64,000 nt of DNA from Allomyces macrogynus ATCC 38327 (Eukaryota; Blastocladiomycota; Blastocladiomycetes; Blastocladiales; Blastocladiaceae), in NCBI GenBank assembly GCA_000151295.1, contig GG745333.1:841690-905689 (forward strand), in the 5' to 3' direction. The translations under genes and the position numbers were made by a program. The notes below the pieces were generated by a model. It was not told the DNA's origin and did no database searches. It was given only the letters and a program-made list of their open reading frames with translations. How positions within the stretch are numbered: position 1 is the stretch's first letter; each line of letters starts with the position of its first letter. This document shows positions 8,942-19,385 of the stretch, one piece after another.

Positions 8942-10627
8942 TCACTCGCGCCGGCGCATCGAGACGCGGATCCCAATCGGCTGCAGCAACAGCCCCGGCA
9001 CGGTGCGCGGCATCTCCTGCATGGCGGCCTCATCTCCGACCGTGTTCCACTCGTACCGGGCCAGGAGCATCGCGAGCAGCACGCGTTGCTCAATCAGCGA
9101 GAACTGCGATCCCATACAAATACGCGGACCGCCGCTGAACGGCGCCCACGCCCAATCAGTCGGGTGCATGGCCTCATCGCCGTCGGCCCACCGTTCCGGG
9201 TCAAACATGTTCGCGGTCGGACCCCACCACCGTGGGGAACGCTGCAAGGCAATCAGGTCGACGACAGTGATGGTCCCACGCGGCAAGGTCATGCCGTTGG
9301 ACGCGAGCGTCACGTCCTTGGTCACGCGGCGGAACGGGATGTTGCCGATGCTTGGGAACAGACGCATCGTTTCCTTGATGACCTTGGTCAAGTAGTGCAG
9401 CTGCGTCTGCTGGTCGTTGGTCGGGTAGGGCGCGTCGCGCGCGGGAACCGACGCGGCTTCCTTGTCGAGGTCCATGGCCTTGAGCACCTCTGCGCGCGCC
9501 TTGGCCTGCACGTCCGGGTGGAGCCCGAGGAGGTAGATGGCATAGCAGAGCGCGTTGGCCGTCGTATCGTGACCGGCCAGGAAAAACACGAGCAAGTTGG
9601 CGCGCAGGTCTTCGCGCGAGAACGTCTCGTCGCGTGCCGCGGCAATCATAAGTTCGAGCAAATTGCGGCGCGCGCGCTGCTCGTCGTCGTCATTGTCAAT
9701 CGACGACGTGGCCCTCATCTCGGTCGATTTCTTGTCGATGATCTGGAAGAGGAACTCGTTGAAGTCCTGGATGCGTTTCTGCGTCGTGCGCCGCGAGAAC
9801 AGGCGCGTGATCGGCAAGACGTTGCCGACCTGGTTGAAGATGTCGCGCAACAAGTCGTGGTAGAGGTTGAGCAGTTTCGTGTCGGGGTTGCTGACGGCGT
9901 GCAATGGATCGCCAAACGCGGCGACGCACAACGCGTCGAGCGCAGCGCGGTGCATCCAGTCGGACGGGTCCATGGTCCCATTGCGCGCGGCCAACTTGTC
10001 GAGCTCGGCGACAAGGTCACGGCCCACATCTCCGAAAAAGTGGGTCGACCAGCCGCGACGGAACGCAGAGTTGACGACCTTGCGGTGCCGTTTCCACTCT
10101 TCCCCGTTCGACATGACAACGTTGGTCCCGAAAAACTGGTGCTGCAAATCGAGCCCCACCTCGTCAAACATGACCTTTTCAAACGTGGCCGGATCGGTCA
10201 CCATCTGCTTGACGTCGGCCGGGTTCGCGAGCGTGACTGTCCAGTTGCCAAACCACGCCAACCAGGCCCCGGGGATGGGCTCGCCCGGCGAAATCAGACC
10301 GCGACGCTCGGCGTCTTGCCGCACAATCTCGTTCAGGACATCGACCGTTTCCATGAACCCGAGCCCACGCAGCATGACGCGAATCGTCGTCAAGGGACCG
10401 ACGCGTGCGAGCGTGCGCAAAGCGCGCGGTGCCGTGAGGGCCTTGATAATACGGTATGCCGCAACAGCGGCGGCGAGAGCTCCGGCAATGCGCAGCGGGC
10501 GCGACGGTGCAATGGCCTTGGCAGTGGTTGCAACAGCGGCCGGCAGGGACGCGGTGAGGAACTGGGACGCGCCAGCAGGGAGGCGGTCGTGTAATGTCGC
10601 GACGAGCTGCGAGGTCGTCGTCTCCAT
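8942..10627 (-). CDS. Cytochrome P450, tandem copy 2
   Basis: Intronless paralog of copy 1 with the same length (561 aa) and the same motifs: AGHDTTANAL, KETMRLFP, FDPERW and FSGGPRICMG. It is closest to copy 1: the first residues METTTSQLVA are shared, and a 103-nt stretch (9612-9714) is identical to 7093-7195 even at silent positions. The start is at METTTSQ. A TATA-like tatttaat on + (about 10705-10712) lies about 80 bp upstream, and a GCACCA microsatellite sits in the leader. It probably acts on related substrates; nothing in the sequence names them. Confidence 0.93.
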   Translation of the reverse strand: METTTSQLVATLHDRLPAGASQFLTASLPAAVATTAKAIAPSRPLRIAGALAAAVAAYRIIKALTAPRALRTLARVGPLTTIRVMLRGLGFMETVDVLNEIVRQDAERRGLISPGEPIPGAWLAWFGNWTVTLANPADVKQMVTDPATFEKVMFDEVGLDLQHQFFGTNVVMSNGEEWKRHRKVVNSAFRRGWSTHFFGDVGRDLVAELDKLAARNGTMDPSDWMHRAALDALCVAAFGDPLHAVSNPDTKLLNLYHDLLRDIFNQVGNVLPITRLFSRRTTQKRIQDFNEFLFQIIDKKSTEMRATSSIDNDDDEQRARRNLLELMIAAARDETFSREDLRANLLVFFLAGHDTTANALCYAIYLLGLHPDVQAKARAEVLKAMDLDKEAASVPARDAPYPTNDQQTQLHYLTKVIKETMRLFPSIGNIPFRRVTKDVTLASNGMTLPRGTITVVDLIALQRSPRWWGPTANMFDPERWADGDEAMHPTDWAWAPFSGGPRICMGSQFSLIEQRVLLAMLLARYEWNTVGDEAAMQEMPRTVPGLLLQPIGIRVSMRRRE

Positions 10628-11356
10628 GATGGTGTGCGATGCTTGGTGGGTGCTTGGTGCTGGTGCTGGTGCTGGTGCAAGATGACGGCTGGACGCGTGC
10701 TTGGTATTTAATCGTTGGTGGCCGATTGGTGGGCTGTTTGTTGATGTGCAGCTGGTCGTCGGAAGGAACCAACAAACTGGCGGTCTTGGCTGGGAGTCGC
10801 CGACTTTGCCCGTGTGCTCTGGGCTTTGCACAGCACCCCGTTAAAGATCCGCGAGACTCTGCTGAGCTTTGTTGATATCGAGGGTCAACATTCGACTTTG
10901 CGGGGCGCCGGTTGTCGCCGCGCTTGCAGGCCGCTGCGAGGCGTTGGGACCGACTACACCCGCGCGACAACGTGCCAGGCGTTCATGAAGTAGATGAAGG
11001 AGGAGCACGCACATCGTCGTCGCAGGCAGCAGCACCTGGCCGGCCTCGCGCGCGTGTTGTTGCGAGGCGTCCCTGTGGTCAAACGTCCGGACAGAATGTC
11101 GAGTTTCGCGCTGCAATATGATTCCGGGCCTGTGCTCGCGTCCCTTATGACGAACATGGGAATGATAGCGGTCCTGATGAAATCAGAGCTGTTCTTCACA
11201 GAACAGACTTGTTGCTCTCGCGTTTCTCGCGCTTCCATCGCTTGCTACAAATATATATCCACAACAACAGCGGCATGCGCACCCAACGACACGACCAAGC
11301 CCGCAGCCCAAAGCGGCCGTGACAGACCGTTCCAAATTGCCACGTCGCGTCACATA
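10628..11356 (-). promoter_or_regulatory. P450 copy 2 promoter and intergenic part of the tandem unit
   Basis: 729 bp upstream of copy 2 and downstream of copy 3. Contains a (GGTGCT)n microsatellite near 10654-10680, a TATA-like element on the - strand at about 10705-10712, and segments similar to those upstream of copy 1. No coding similarity seen. Confidence 0.7.
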
Positions 11357-13042
11357 TCACTCGCCGCGCCGGCGCATCAACACACGGATCCCAATGGGCT
11401 GCAACAACAGCCCCGACACGGTCCGTGGCATCCCCTTGAGCGCCGCCTCGTCGCCGACTGTATGCCACTCGTACCGTGCCAAGAGCATGGCCAGGAGTAC
11501 GCGCTGCTCAATCAGCGAAAACTGCAACCCCATGCACATGCGTGGCCCGCCATTGAACGGCGCCCACGCCCAATCGGTCGGATGCATTGCCGCGCCGCCC
11601 TCGGTCCACCGGTCCGGGTCAAACTTGGCGGCCGTTGGGCCCCACCACCGCGGCGACCGCTGCAGCGTGACGAGGTCGACAATGGCCATGGTCCCGCGCG
11701 GTAAGGTCATACCGTTGGACGCGAGTTGCACGTCGCGCGTCGCGCGGCGGAACGGGATCTGGCCGACGCTCGGGAATAGACGCATCGTTTCCTTGATCAC
11801 TTTGGTCACGTAGTGCATCTGCGTCTGCTGCGCGTTGGTCGGGTAGGGCGCGTCGTGCGCGGGAGCCGACGCGGCGTCGTCGTCGTCGAGCTCCATGACC
11901 TTGAGGACTTCAGCGCGCGCCTTGGCTTGCACCTCAGGGTGCAGGCCGAGAAGGTAGATCGCGTAACAGAGCGCGTTCGCCGTCGTGTCGTGGCCGGCCA
12001 GGAAGAAGATCAACAGGTTGGCGCGCAGATCCTCGCGCGAAAACGTCTCATCCCGAGCAGCGGCAATCATGAGCTCGAGCAAGTTGCGCCGCGAGCGCTG
12101 ATCGTCGTCGTCCTCGTCAATATTCGCCGTCTTGGCCATGGTGGCCGCCTTCTTGTCAATGATGGAGAACAAGTACTTGTTAAAGGTGTCGATGTTCTGC
12201 TGCGTCTTGTGCTGCGAGAACAGGCGTGTGATCGGCAAGACATTCTTGAGCTGATCAAAAATATCGCCCATCAGGTTGTGGTAGAGCGAGAGCAGCTGCG
12301 TGTCGGGATGCGACACGGCGTGCATCGGGTCGCCAAACGCGGCCACGCATAGAATGTCGAGCGCGGCACGGTGCATCCAATCGGCCGGATCCATGGCCTC
12401 GTTGCGCGCGGCGAGCTTGTCGAGCTCAGCGACCAGATTGCGGCCCTCGTCGCCAAAGAAATGCGTCGACCATCCGCGGCGGAATGCCGAGTTAACGACC
12501 TTACGATGCCGCTTCCACTCGTGCGCGTTGGACGTGACGACGTTGCTGCCAAAGAACGCGTGCTGCAGGTGGAGCCCGACCTCGTTGAACATGGCTTTTT
12601 CAAACGTGTCCACGTCCGTCATAGCTTGCTTGACGTCGGCCGGATTGGCGAGCGTCACGACCCAGTCGCCAAACCACGAGAGCCAGACGCCGGGCACGGG
12701 CTCGCCGTGGTCAATCAATTTGCGATCCGCGGCGTCTTGGTGTGCAAGGTCGGTCAGCATCATGGCCGTCTCGAGAAACCCGAGCCCGCGCAGCATGACG
12801 TGAATGGTGGTCAGAGGGCCGACGCAGGCAAGCTTTCGGAGCGCACGCGGAGCAATCAGGGCCTTGGCGACGCGGTATACGGCGATGGCGACGGCAAGAG
12901 ACCCGGCAATTTGAAACGCGGGCGCTGGCGAGACGGCCTTGGCAGAGTTGATGGCAGCCGGCAACGACGTGGCAAGGAACTCGGCCGCACCCGCTGGGAA
13001 CTGGTGCAGAGCGGCGGCGAGTCGGGAGGCTGTGATGTCCAT
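11357..13042 (-). CDS. Cytochrome P450, tandem copy 3
   Basis: Third member of the array, again 561 aa and intronless, with AGHDTTANAL, KETMRLFP, FDPDRW and the heme loop FNGGPRMCMG. It is more diverged than copies 1 and 2: it starts MDITASRL, and it does not share the 103-nt identical stretch that copies 1 and 2 have. The ATG at 13042 has a TATA-like element about 90 bp upstream (13129-13136 on +). It is likely the older lineage of the cluster. Its substrate is unknown. Confidence 0.93.
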   Translation of the reverse strand: MDITASRLAAALHQFPAGAAEFLATSLPAAINSAKAVSPAPAFQIAGSLAVAIAVYRVAKALIAPRALRKLACVGPLTTIHVMLRGLGFLETAMMLTDLAHQDAADRKLIDHGEPVPGVWLSWFGDWVVTLANPADVKQAMTDVDTFEKAMFNEVGLHLQHAFFGSNVVTSNAHEWKRHRKVVNSAFRRGWSTHFFGDEGRNLVAELDKLAARNEAMDPADWMHRAALDILCVAAFGDPMHAVSHPDTQLLSLYHNLMGDIFDQLKNVLPITRLFSQHKTQQNIDTFNKYLFSIIDKKAATMAKTANIDEDDDDQRSRRNLLELMIAAARDETFSREDLRANLLIFFLAGHDTTANALCYAIYLLGLHPEVQAKARAEVLKVMELDDDDAASAPAHDAPYPTNAQQTQMHYVTKVIKETMRLFPSVGQIPFRRATRDVQLASNGMTLPRGTMAIVDLVTLQRSPRWWGPTAAKFDPDRWTEGGAAMHPTDWAWAPFNGGPRMCMGLQFSLIEQRVLLAMLLARYEWHTVGDEAALKGMPRTVSGLLLQPIGIRVLMRRRGE

Positions 13043-13717
13043 GATGGTGGGTCTGGAGAGTGGAGGGTGGTTGGTGGCGGTTGGTGGTGGTGTTGATGCA
13101 GCGACGACGAGGCGCGGGCTCCTGCACTATTTATGGGGTCGTGTTTGGGCGCGGTGCTCGCCGTCGACACTGTCGTCGTGGCAGTCGCGTTCATGCTGAA
13201 CGTGGTGAATTGGTTGATGCCCGCTGCGATCAGAATGGACGACGAGCTCAGACGCGTCGTTGCGCACCACACCCGGCGGACACGCGACGGACCGCTGAGA
13301 GACGCGATTTGCGATCAACATGATCTGCCCTCGCCCTCCCCTCCTCCCTCGTCCCCACTTTCGTTAAGCATCAGGAACGCCGACGGGTGCATCATCCTGT
13401 TTCTTCGACTTGTCGAAGGTCCAACAAATTCGATGCGGTGCGTCGCGCGAATGATCCGGCGGCAACGGGGCACAGTTGCTGCTGCGTTTCTCCTCCGCAT
13501 GAACGAGGGGATCGCCATAGTGCCGCGGGACTCGGCAACATGAAGTCCGCACCGGTCATCCTTGCACCAGTCCGCAATTCGATCGACGAGCAGGAGTGCA
13601 GTCCGAACCAACCCGCATGATCCGTGAAAATGAAAAGAGCGACCGAGAGCGACCAGATAAATTCATTTGGTACAACTATAAAATTGATTGCTCTCGCTAC
13701 TACGACGCGCACGCGCG
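13043..13717. other. Intergenic region between P450 copy 3 and the lectin gene
   Basis: 675 bp. The first 100 bp carry the copy 3 leader and a TATA-like element (- strand, 13129-13136). The remainder holds only short open frames in overlapping frames with no family similarity that I can recognise. The lectin gene ends at the far side. Confidence 0.5.
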
Positions 13718-15469
13718 TCACAAAAACTTTTTGAACCCGTCGTCACGCTTGGCCCACTTGGTATACCCAACCGCGGCCGCGCCCAGCGCGCCCAGCACCC
13801 CGATCACGACCATCACCGTTGTCCCGGCCCCGCTTGCCTGCTGTGCGGCCCGGAGCTCCGCAGCGCGCACCGCATCGTCAATAGCCACGCGCATGGTCGC
13901 GACCGTGTCCTGGTGCCCGCGCAAATTGTCGACATGGCGCGTATCCGCGAGCTGCGCCATACTGCCGAGCTTCGACTCGAGCGCGGCATGGTAGGACCGC
14001 AACGCTGCCTCCATGTGCGCGATGCGTCTCACCATGTGGTCGCGCACATCGATGAGAGTCGCCTTGATGCTCGCAATCTCGGCCGTGGCCTCGGTAATGC
14101 GGTCCTCAACCTTCTTGATCATCGACTCGACAATGTAGGCTTCCGCGGCGATACTGGCACCGTCCACCTTGTGCCCGGACCCCGACGCTGCCGCTACGGC
14201 GCCAGGTGCCGGGCGGTTGTTGGCCGCCGCGGCCGTTGCCGCATCCTCGAACTGCTGCTTGAGCGCGCGCACCTTGGCCTCAATCTCGTGAATGTGATCG
14301 ACCGTCTTCTGGTCGAGTGCCGGCGGAATGTATGAGACAGACGACGCATCGACCATGGGCAGGTCGGGGTTCATGGGGTTCACGGCCGGGTCGGGCTTGC
14401 GCGCCGTCTTTGGCGGCGGGTCCAGCGAGTAAACGTCGAGCGAGTACAAGTCGATGATATCGGCGCGGTCGGTCTTGCCGTTTTGCGCCGAGATGGCCAC
14501 GAAACCGCCGCGTCGAGGTAGGTCGACGTGGTCGTGGCTCACACACGACGTGAATTGCTTGCCCGTGCCCGACAGGTCCGTGTGCACGGTGAGCGTGCGC
14601 GCGCGGTAGGCGACGGCGATCAGCGGTGGGGCACCCGTGCGGTCGCGGAAGTCGCGCATGCATGCTATCGATGGGCAGAAGTGCAATCAGCGCCATGAAC
14701 GGGGCCAATACATAGCGGCAAAGGGGAATGAGAAATCCATACCCCCAAGATCAACCACCTGCCCGGCAACCTGGAACGACAGCTCGGCCGCGATCCGCAC
14801 CCGACCGGGATGTTCGCGCGTCGGCACCGGCTCGAGCGACACGCGCAGCCCATCGTGCGGGCTCGGCACAGCAAATGCGCCCGCGACCCCCTCGCGCGCC
14901 AACTCGTCGGTCATGACTTCCACCGGCGTCGACGTGACCCACAGCGCCGCACCGATCCCGGCCTGCGGCATATCGCCAAGCCCATGACCGGCGGCCGCGG
15001 CCGCACGCGTCGCGTCCGACGGGTCAATACGCAGCGTCGCGACCATTTCCCATCCCTGTGCAACCTTGAGCTGTGACCCCACGGCGCTATCGTCAAACAG
15101 CGCGCGCGTCGAGCGCACCAGACCATGCGCGAGCGGGATCCCGGGTACGACGCGCAGCGCGCGCGGGTCGTCGCCTGGAAGGACCGCGGCAGAGCCGTGC
15201 ACTGAATAGTGCGGCAGTTCGCCCGTGGTGCCAGCCGGTGTGCCAGGTAAGCGCAGGTTGAAGGGTCTGCGCAGCGAGTGGCGGTATTCGTGCCGACGAT
15301 GCGCGGGGACACGGCCACCTGCGGTCGGGTCGAGTGCGGCGACAGCGTCGGGGTCGGCAGCGGCGAGCGGAACTTGGAATGCTGCGAGGGTCAGGGCGAC
15401 GGTGGCGATCAAAAGTACGGCCAAGCCCTCGAGGCGCCATGACGCGCCGACGCGCTTGATCGTGACCAT
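13718..15469 (-). CDS. L-type lectin cargo receptor, ERGIC-53/VIP36-like
   Basis: Type I membrane receptor cycling between ER and Golgi. Exons 14743-15469 and 13718-14664 (557 aa); intron 14665-14742 starts gtatgg and ends atag, joining ..VVDLG|ACMRDF. Seen: a hydrophobic signal peptide in the first 40 residues, a divergent lectin domain whose second half is family-like (CMRDFRDRTGAPPLIAVAY, HDHVDLPRRGGFVAISAQNG), a long luminal coiled coil, one membrane segment near the end (VMVVIGVLGALGAAAVGY) and the cytosolic tail ending KKFL. KKFL fits a dilysine COPI retrieval signal plus a hydrophobic ER-exit pair, like KKFF of ERGIC-53. The first half of the lectin domain lacks obvious Ca/sugar-binding residues. 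It is divergent from the EBP gene. Confidence 0.82.
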
Positions 15470-15825
15470 GGCTGGATGCTGATGCGTTTGACGCAGCTTG
15501 AGCTATTGGAGCGGCTGGCACTTGAGAGGAGCGGTTAGCGAGAACGGTGGTGCGGGTCCAGCTCGACGATGGTGGGCGAGGTTGCTGGGCAAAGCGCGCG
15601 GACGGACACGCGACGCGGCAAGGCGCATTGACAGATCCGACAAGTCGCCACGTCGGCAACGCAGCTGGCAGCCGACGCCTATTCCTACGCCACACTGACC
15701 ACTCACGCGACTGGACGCGACCTGCAAGCGTCCCCTTGAGCCCCGTCCCGTCCGCGCGCAGTCCACGCAGGCTCGACGTCAAACTCTTCAGCGCAACTAC
15801 TTGCAGCATTCTCGTCTCCGACACC
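15470..15825. promoter_or_regulatory. Divergent promoter interval, lectin / EBP
   Basis: 356 bp between the two ATGs. No TATA-like element or additional gene recognised. Confidence 0.4.
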
Positions 15826-16742
15826 ATGGACCAACTCTGGCACCCCTCCGCGTCCGGCGGCGCCAGCAGCTGCACTGCGTCGGTGCCTGTCGCTGAACCT
15901 GTACCGCTCCTGAACGCGCACCCGTACTTCCCAACCACGCTGCGTTTGCCGCACTATGTGCCCAACACACTCTCGCACGCGTCGATCCTCGGCGGTTTTG
16001 CTGCAGGTCTCGCTGCGCTGCTTGTGTCAGCCTACGTGATCGCACGCCCTCCGCGCGGTGGTCGCTTGCGATTCTTGTGGTTTACTCTCAACGCCGGCCT
16101 GCATCTGGTCTTTGAGGGTTACTTTGTCGTGACCAGCACGACCATTGCTGGATCGTCGTCACTTCTCGCGCAAATGTGGAAGGAGTACGCGCTCGGCGAC
16201 TCGCGGTACCTGGCCAACGATCCGGCCGTGGTCGCGGCCGAGGCTCTGACCGTGGTGCGTAGCGGACCGAATCGTAACTGAACAATTTGCAAGGTGTTAA
16301 TCTCTTACTTCCCCACTGATTTTTTTTCTCTCAACAGGTCGTTCTCGGTCCGCTTGCGGCCGCGTGCGCGATCGCCATTGCTCGCAACCGCGCGATCCAG
16401 TGGCCGCTGCAGCTCGTTATCTCGTCCATGCACCTGTTCAGTTGCGCGATGTACATGGTCATGGGCCTCGCAGGCGACGCGGCGCACTCGCGCCCAGAGC
16501 CTATCTATTTATGGGGCTACATGGTCGCAATGAATCTTCCGTGGTGCGTTGTTGCCGCTGATTTGCTTTGGTCGCGATTACGGGCTCTTCGCGAGACTGA
16601 TCAATGGCCTTGGTCCGTTTCCAGGATTGTCGTTCCACTTGCCCTCATCTCCCAGGGCGCGCGACATGTCGCTCGTCACGTCCCAGCCAGCGCTGTGTCT
16701 CGCTCTGGGGCCACCAAGAAGAAGAAGGGCAAGACTGATTGA
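15826..16742 (+). CDS. EBP: Sterol delta8-delta7 isomerase, emopamil-binding protein type
   Basis: ER enzyme that moves the delta8 sterol double bond to delta7. Exons 15826-16254 and 16338-16742 (277 aa); intron 16255-16337 starts gtgcgt and ends acag, joining ..EALTV|VVLGPL. Seen: HPYFPTTLRLPHY near the N-terminus, several membrane helices, WFTLNAGLHLVFEGYF, AQMWKEYALGDSRY (the conserved acidic/WKEY block) and, in exon 2, LQLVISSMHLFSCAMY and MNLPWCVV. The tail is lysine-rich (KKKKGK). This is the EBP fold of animals and plants, not the ERG2/sigma-receptor fold of most fungi. It is convergent with the phosphodiesterase gene. Confidence 0.92.
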
Positions 16743-16857
16743 TAACCACGCCCAGTCATTCAGCAAAATATGCATTTCCACATCCCGCCCTCGTTCTCAT
16801 TCCTTCAGTCCCACCTTCTCCCCACTCCGTCACCAGTCCCAACACACCCCCTCCTCC

Positions 16858-18728
16858 TCAGTAATCCGACGTCGCAATCGAAAATCGGCGCCGCGGCGCA
16901 CTCGCCTCACGCGTCCCATGTGGCGCCGACGCGCGCCGCCCCGCCGCCTGAGGACCTGGCAACGTCTCGCTCACCGACTCGCGCGACTCCGTCTCATCCT
17001 CCAAATCCGACGCGCTCGAGATTGCCGACTTGGCTCCACCCGCCGCGGCCGTGTGCCGCTGCTGGTGCCGCGCGACCGCGGCGTTTGCGCGATCGATGAC
17101 GGGTAATGCACGTTCCGCGCCTAAGATTGTCGCGAGAGTCATCACAATGGGCACGACTTTGAGTTGCAGGAACTCGATCTGGCCTGCGGCGGCCCGCGGC
17201 AGCGCCCGTGTCGAGCCGTGCGCGACCCAGCACGTCCTGCTCGTGGTTGAGTTCGCGGTAGAGCGCGGCTGACCACGGGTCCGCCACGGGGGCCGCGCGC
17301 AGCTCGTTGCTCAGGTCGGCGGCTTTCAGGAGCACTTGCAGAAACTACACGCGAGATGGCTCCGTTAGTAGGGGGGATCGCAAGCGATGGAAAGATGAGG
17401 ATGGAAATGCACGAACCGCCATGCGGTGCTGCGCGTCCCAATGCGCAATCTCGCCGGTGGACGTGACGGACGGTACGCGTGCGCCCTGCACCAAGATTGA
17501 CTCGTGCTTGCCCATATCGGTCGCGAGAATCAGTTGTGTGACGCTCGCACGGAAGTGCCGCGCGGCGGCCGGGTCCATGTGGCGGAGCGGGCTGTACTCG
17601 GATTGCAGAAGGGCGTTGGTGACGGCTGCCGACCAAGCGAAGGCGGGAAACGGAGGTTTTTTCAGTCACGGCCGGCCGGAGACTCAAGGTAAAAGCGAGA
17701 AGAACGAACCGGCGTGGTGGTTTTCCATGGGACAAGTGTTGTTGTACATGGTTGCGAGTTCCGACTCGGTTGCGCAATGGTACATGTTCGTGAATCCTTG
17801 GTGGTCCTGTGCCAATGATTGAGAGCGTCAGCTTGCGCGTCACTAGCAACCGGGTGCGCGGCAAATGATCGAATACGTACGACATCGTGGCACACTACGA
17901 GGTGGACATTCGACATCAGCACCTGTCCGCTCCATCCGCGCGATAACTGTAGAATAACGTACCTCCCGCGACCAACAACATCACGACCGCATCCTTGCTG
18001 AGCTCCTCCTTGACGTTCAGCGCGCGCACCATAACGTGTGCCGCCTGCGCGACGCTCACAGCGTGTGTGAACCGGTGGAACGGTGGCGCATTGTAGTTGG
18101 CCGCAACCACGGTCACAAACTGGACCAAGTCGGCCCTTGTCGTATGCGGAAATACGTCGAGCGCTCCAGCGTCCTCGAGCAGCCATACAACCGCGAGCAC
18201 TTGCGCGTCGGTCGTGGGCAGGTGCACGTCGACAGCCACATCCCAGTCGTCGAGCGTCACGGCGCCCTCGGTGTCGGCCGGTGCGCAATTAAATCGCGCG
18301 GGAATAACCGCAGAGATTAGGTCGTAGTTGACCGCGACTTGGCGGTTCCGCGTCGGTGCAGCGGGATCGGCGGTCGGGTCGGCCGATGGGCGCCGGTACC
18401 GCACTGAGAACCGTGCGGCCTCAACAACACCCTCTGCGGGAGTGAGGGCCGGCATCGTTGGTGTGGCGGAATCGGTTGATGCGTTGCCATGTTTGCAGGG
18501 TTCCAACGTGTCGTTTGATGCGGCCGGCTTGGTGGGACCGGCGGGAATCTGGGGCGCGGCATCGGGCACGGCATCGGGCACGGCGACCGGCATGCTGGGC
18601 AGCTGATCGGGCAACGAGCAGCAGCGAGAGAAGTCGAATGTGCCCGGTCGCGGTGGGAGATGCGCGTGCTGTGATTTGGAGGTGTTGCAGTTGCGATTAT
18701 CATGGGTTTTCGACGAGGAGAGCATCAA
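16858..18728 (-). CDS. Class I cyclic-nucleotide phosphodiesterase, with a 14-nt microexon and one frame change
   Basis: Hydrolyses cAMP and/or cGMP. Exons 17963-18728, 17881-17894, 17710-17806, 17417-17625 and 16858-17344. Seen in order: FHRFTHAVSVAQ (first metal His), VCHDVDHQGFTN (HD metal motif, assembled across the 14-nt exon), ENHHAAV, ILATDMGKHE and KAADLSNELR (metal Asp). All five PDE signature blocks are present and every splice is in phase. Near 17193-17195 (ccc on +) the frame changes by one base between ..RARLDTG and GQIEFLQLKVVPI. Discounting one base gives 523 aa; a 43-nt intron is a less likely alternative. The N-terminal 120 residues are low-complexity. Start at 18728; an inner Met about 45 codons on is possible. 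Confidence 0.88.
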
Positions 18729-19385
18729 AAGACGTCTTTTGTTACAGGCAACGTGACCGCGGCAAGAGTCTTGTTCGCTGATCGATCACCTTTCTCCTGC
18801 CTGTTTGCGACTGCGCCGTCCAGTCGTCCATCACTCAAAATGCATCTGGAGGACCATTTGCCCATAAATAAATAGTCCCTTTGCGTCCCGTACGACTCTA
18901 CCTCTCCACGTTCACGCCCCGGCCACGCTCCCGCGCTTGCTCGTCGAGTACTGCCCTCCTGCACGGCTCGCGATCGTCCGCCGGTCCACGCACCATCCTC
19001 CCCGCTGTCCCTGTCGCGCTCGATCTGCGGGCCAGGGCTGGGCGCGGCGAAACGGCAGGGACCATGCTGCGGTCACATGTCTTGGAAATTGAGCGGCGTA
19101 ACCTGCGCGACACGGAACCGGGCCGCCGGTGGCGGAAACACCCCCTCCCTGGCGGCCGAGTCACTCGCGAGCCCTTCCTCCGGACACGCCGCGCGGCGGA
19201 CGCGCACCCGTTTTCGTCCCCTCTCCTTCGCTCCGACACGCACCAGTCACCACCACCGCCTCCACCGTCCACCACCGGCCACCACCGTCGCCGACCCCCA
19301 CGACCACCACGGCGCCGGCACCGCGGCCAACAGCAGTCACAGCAGCAGCAGCCCCGGCAGCACCTGCACCAGTACCGCTCACGCC
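18729..19385. promoter_or_regulatory. Divergent promoter interval, phosphodiesterase / Sel1-repeat gene
   Basis: 657 bp. A TATA-like cataaata lies at 18863-18870 on the + strand. The frame of the Sel1-repeat gene stays open upstream to an ATG at 19077, so part of this stretch could be coding, but its composition is low-complexity and the 19077 ATG context is weak. Confidence 0.45.

Noticed and set aside
6147..10594. Very long open frames on the + strand opposite the P450 genes
   Set aside because: They are antisense shadows of GC-rich coding sequence: low-complexity Arg/His composition, no family motifs, and mirrored across all copies because the genes are duplicated.
17182..17224. A 43-nt intron in the last PDE exon
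   Set aside because: It would be far shorter than the others in this gene (68-84 nt). Discounting one base at ccc gives a better continuous family match.
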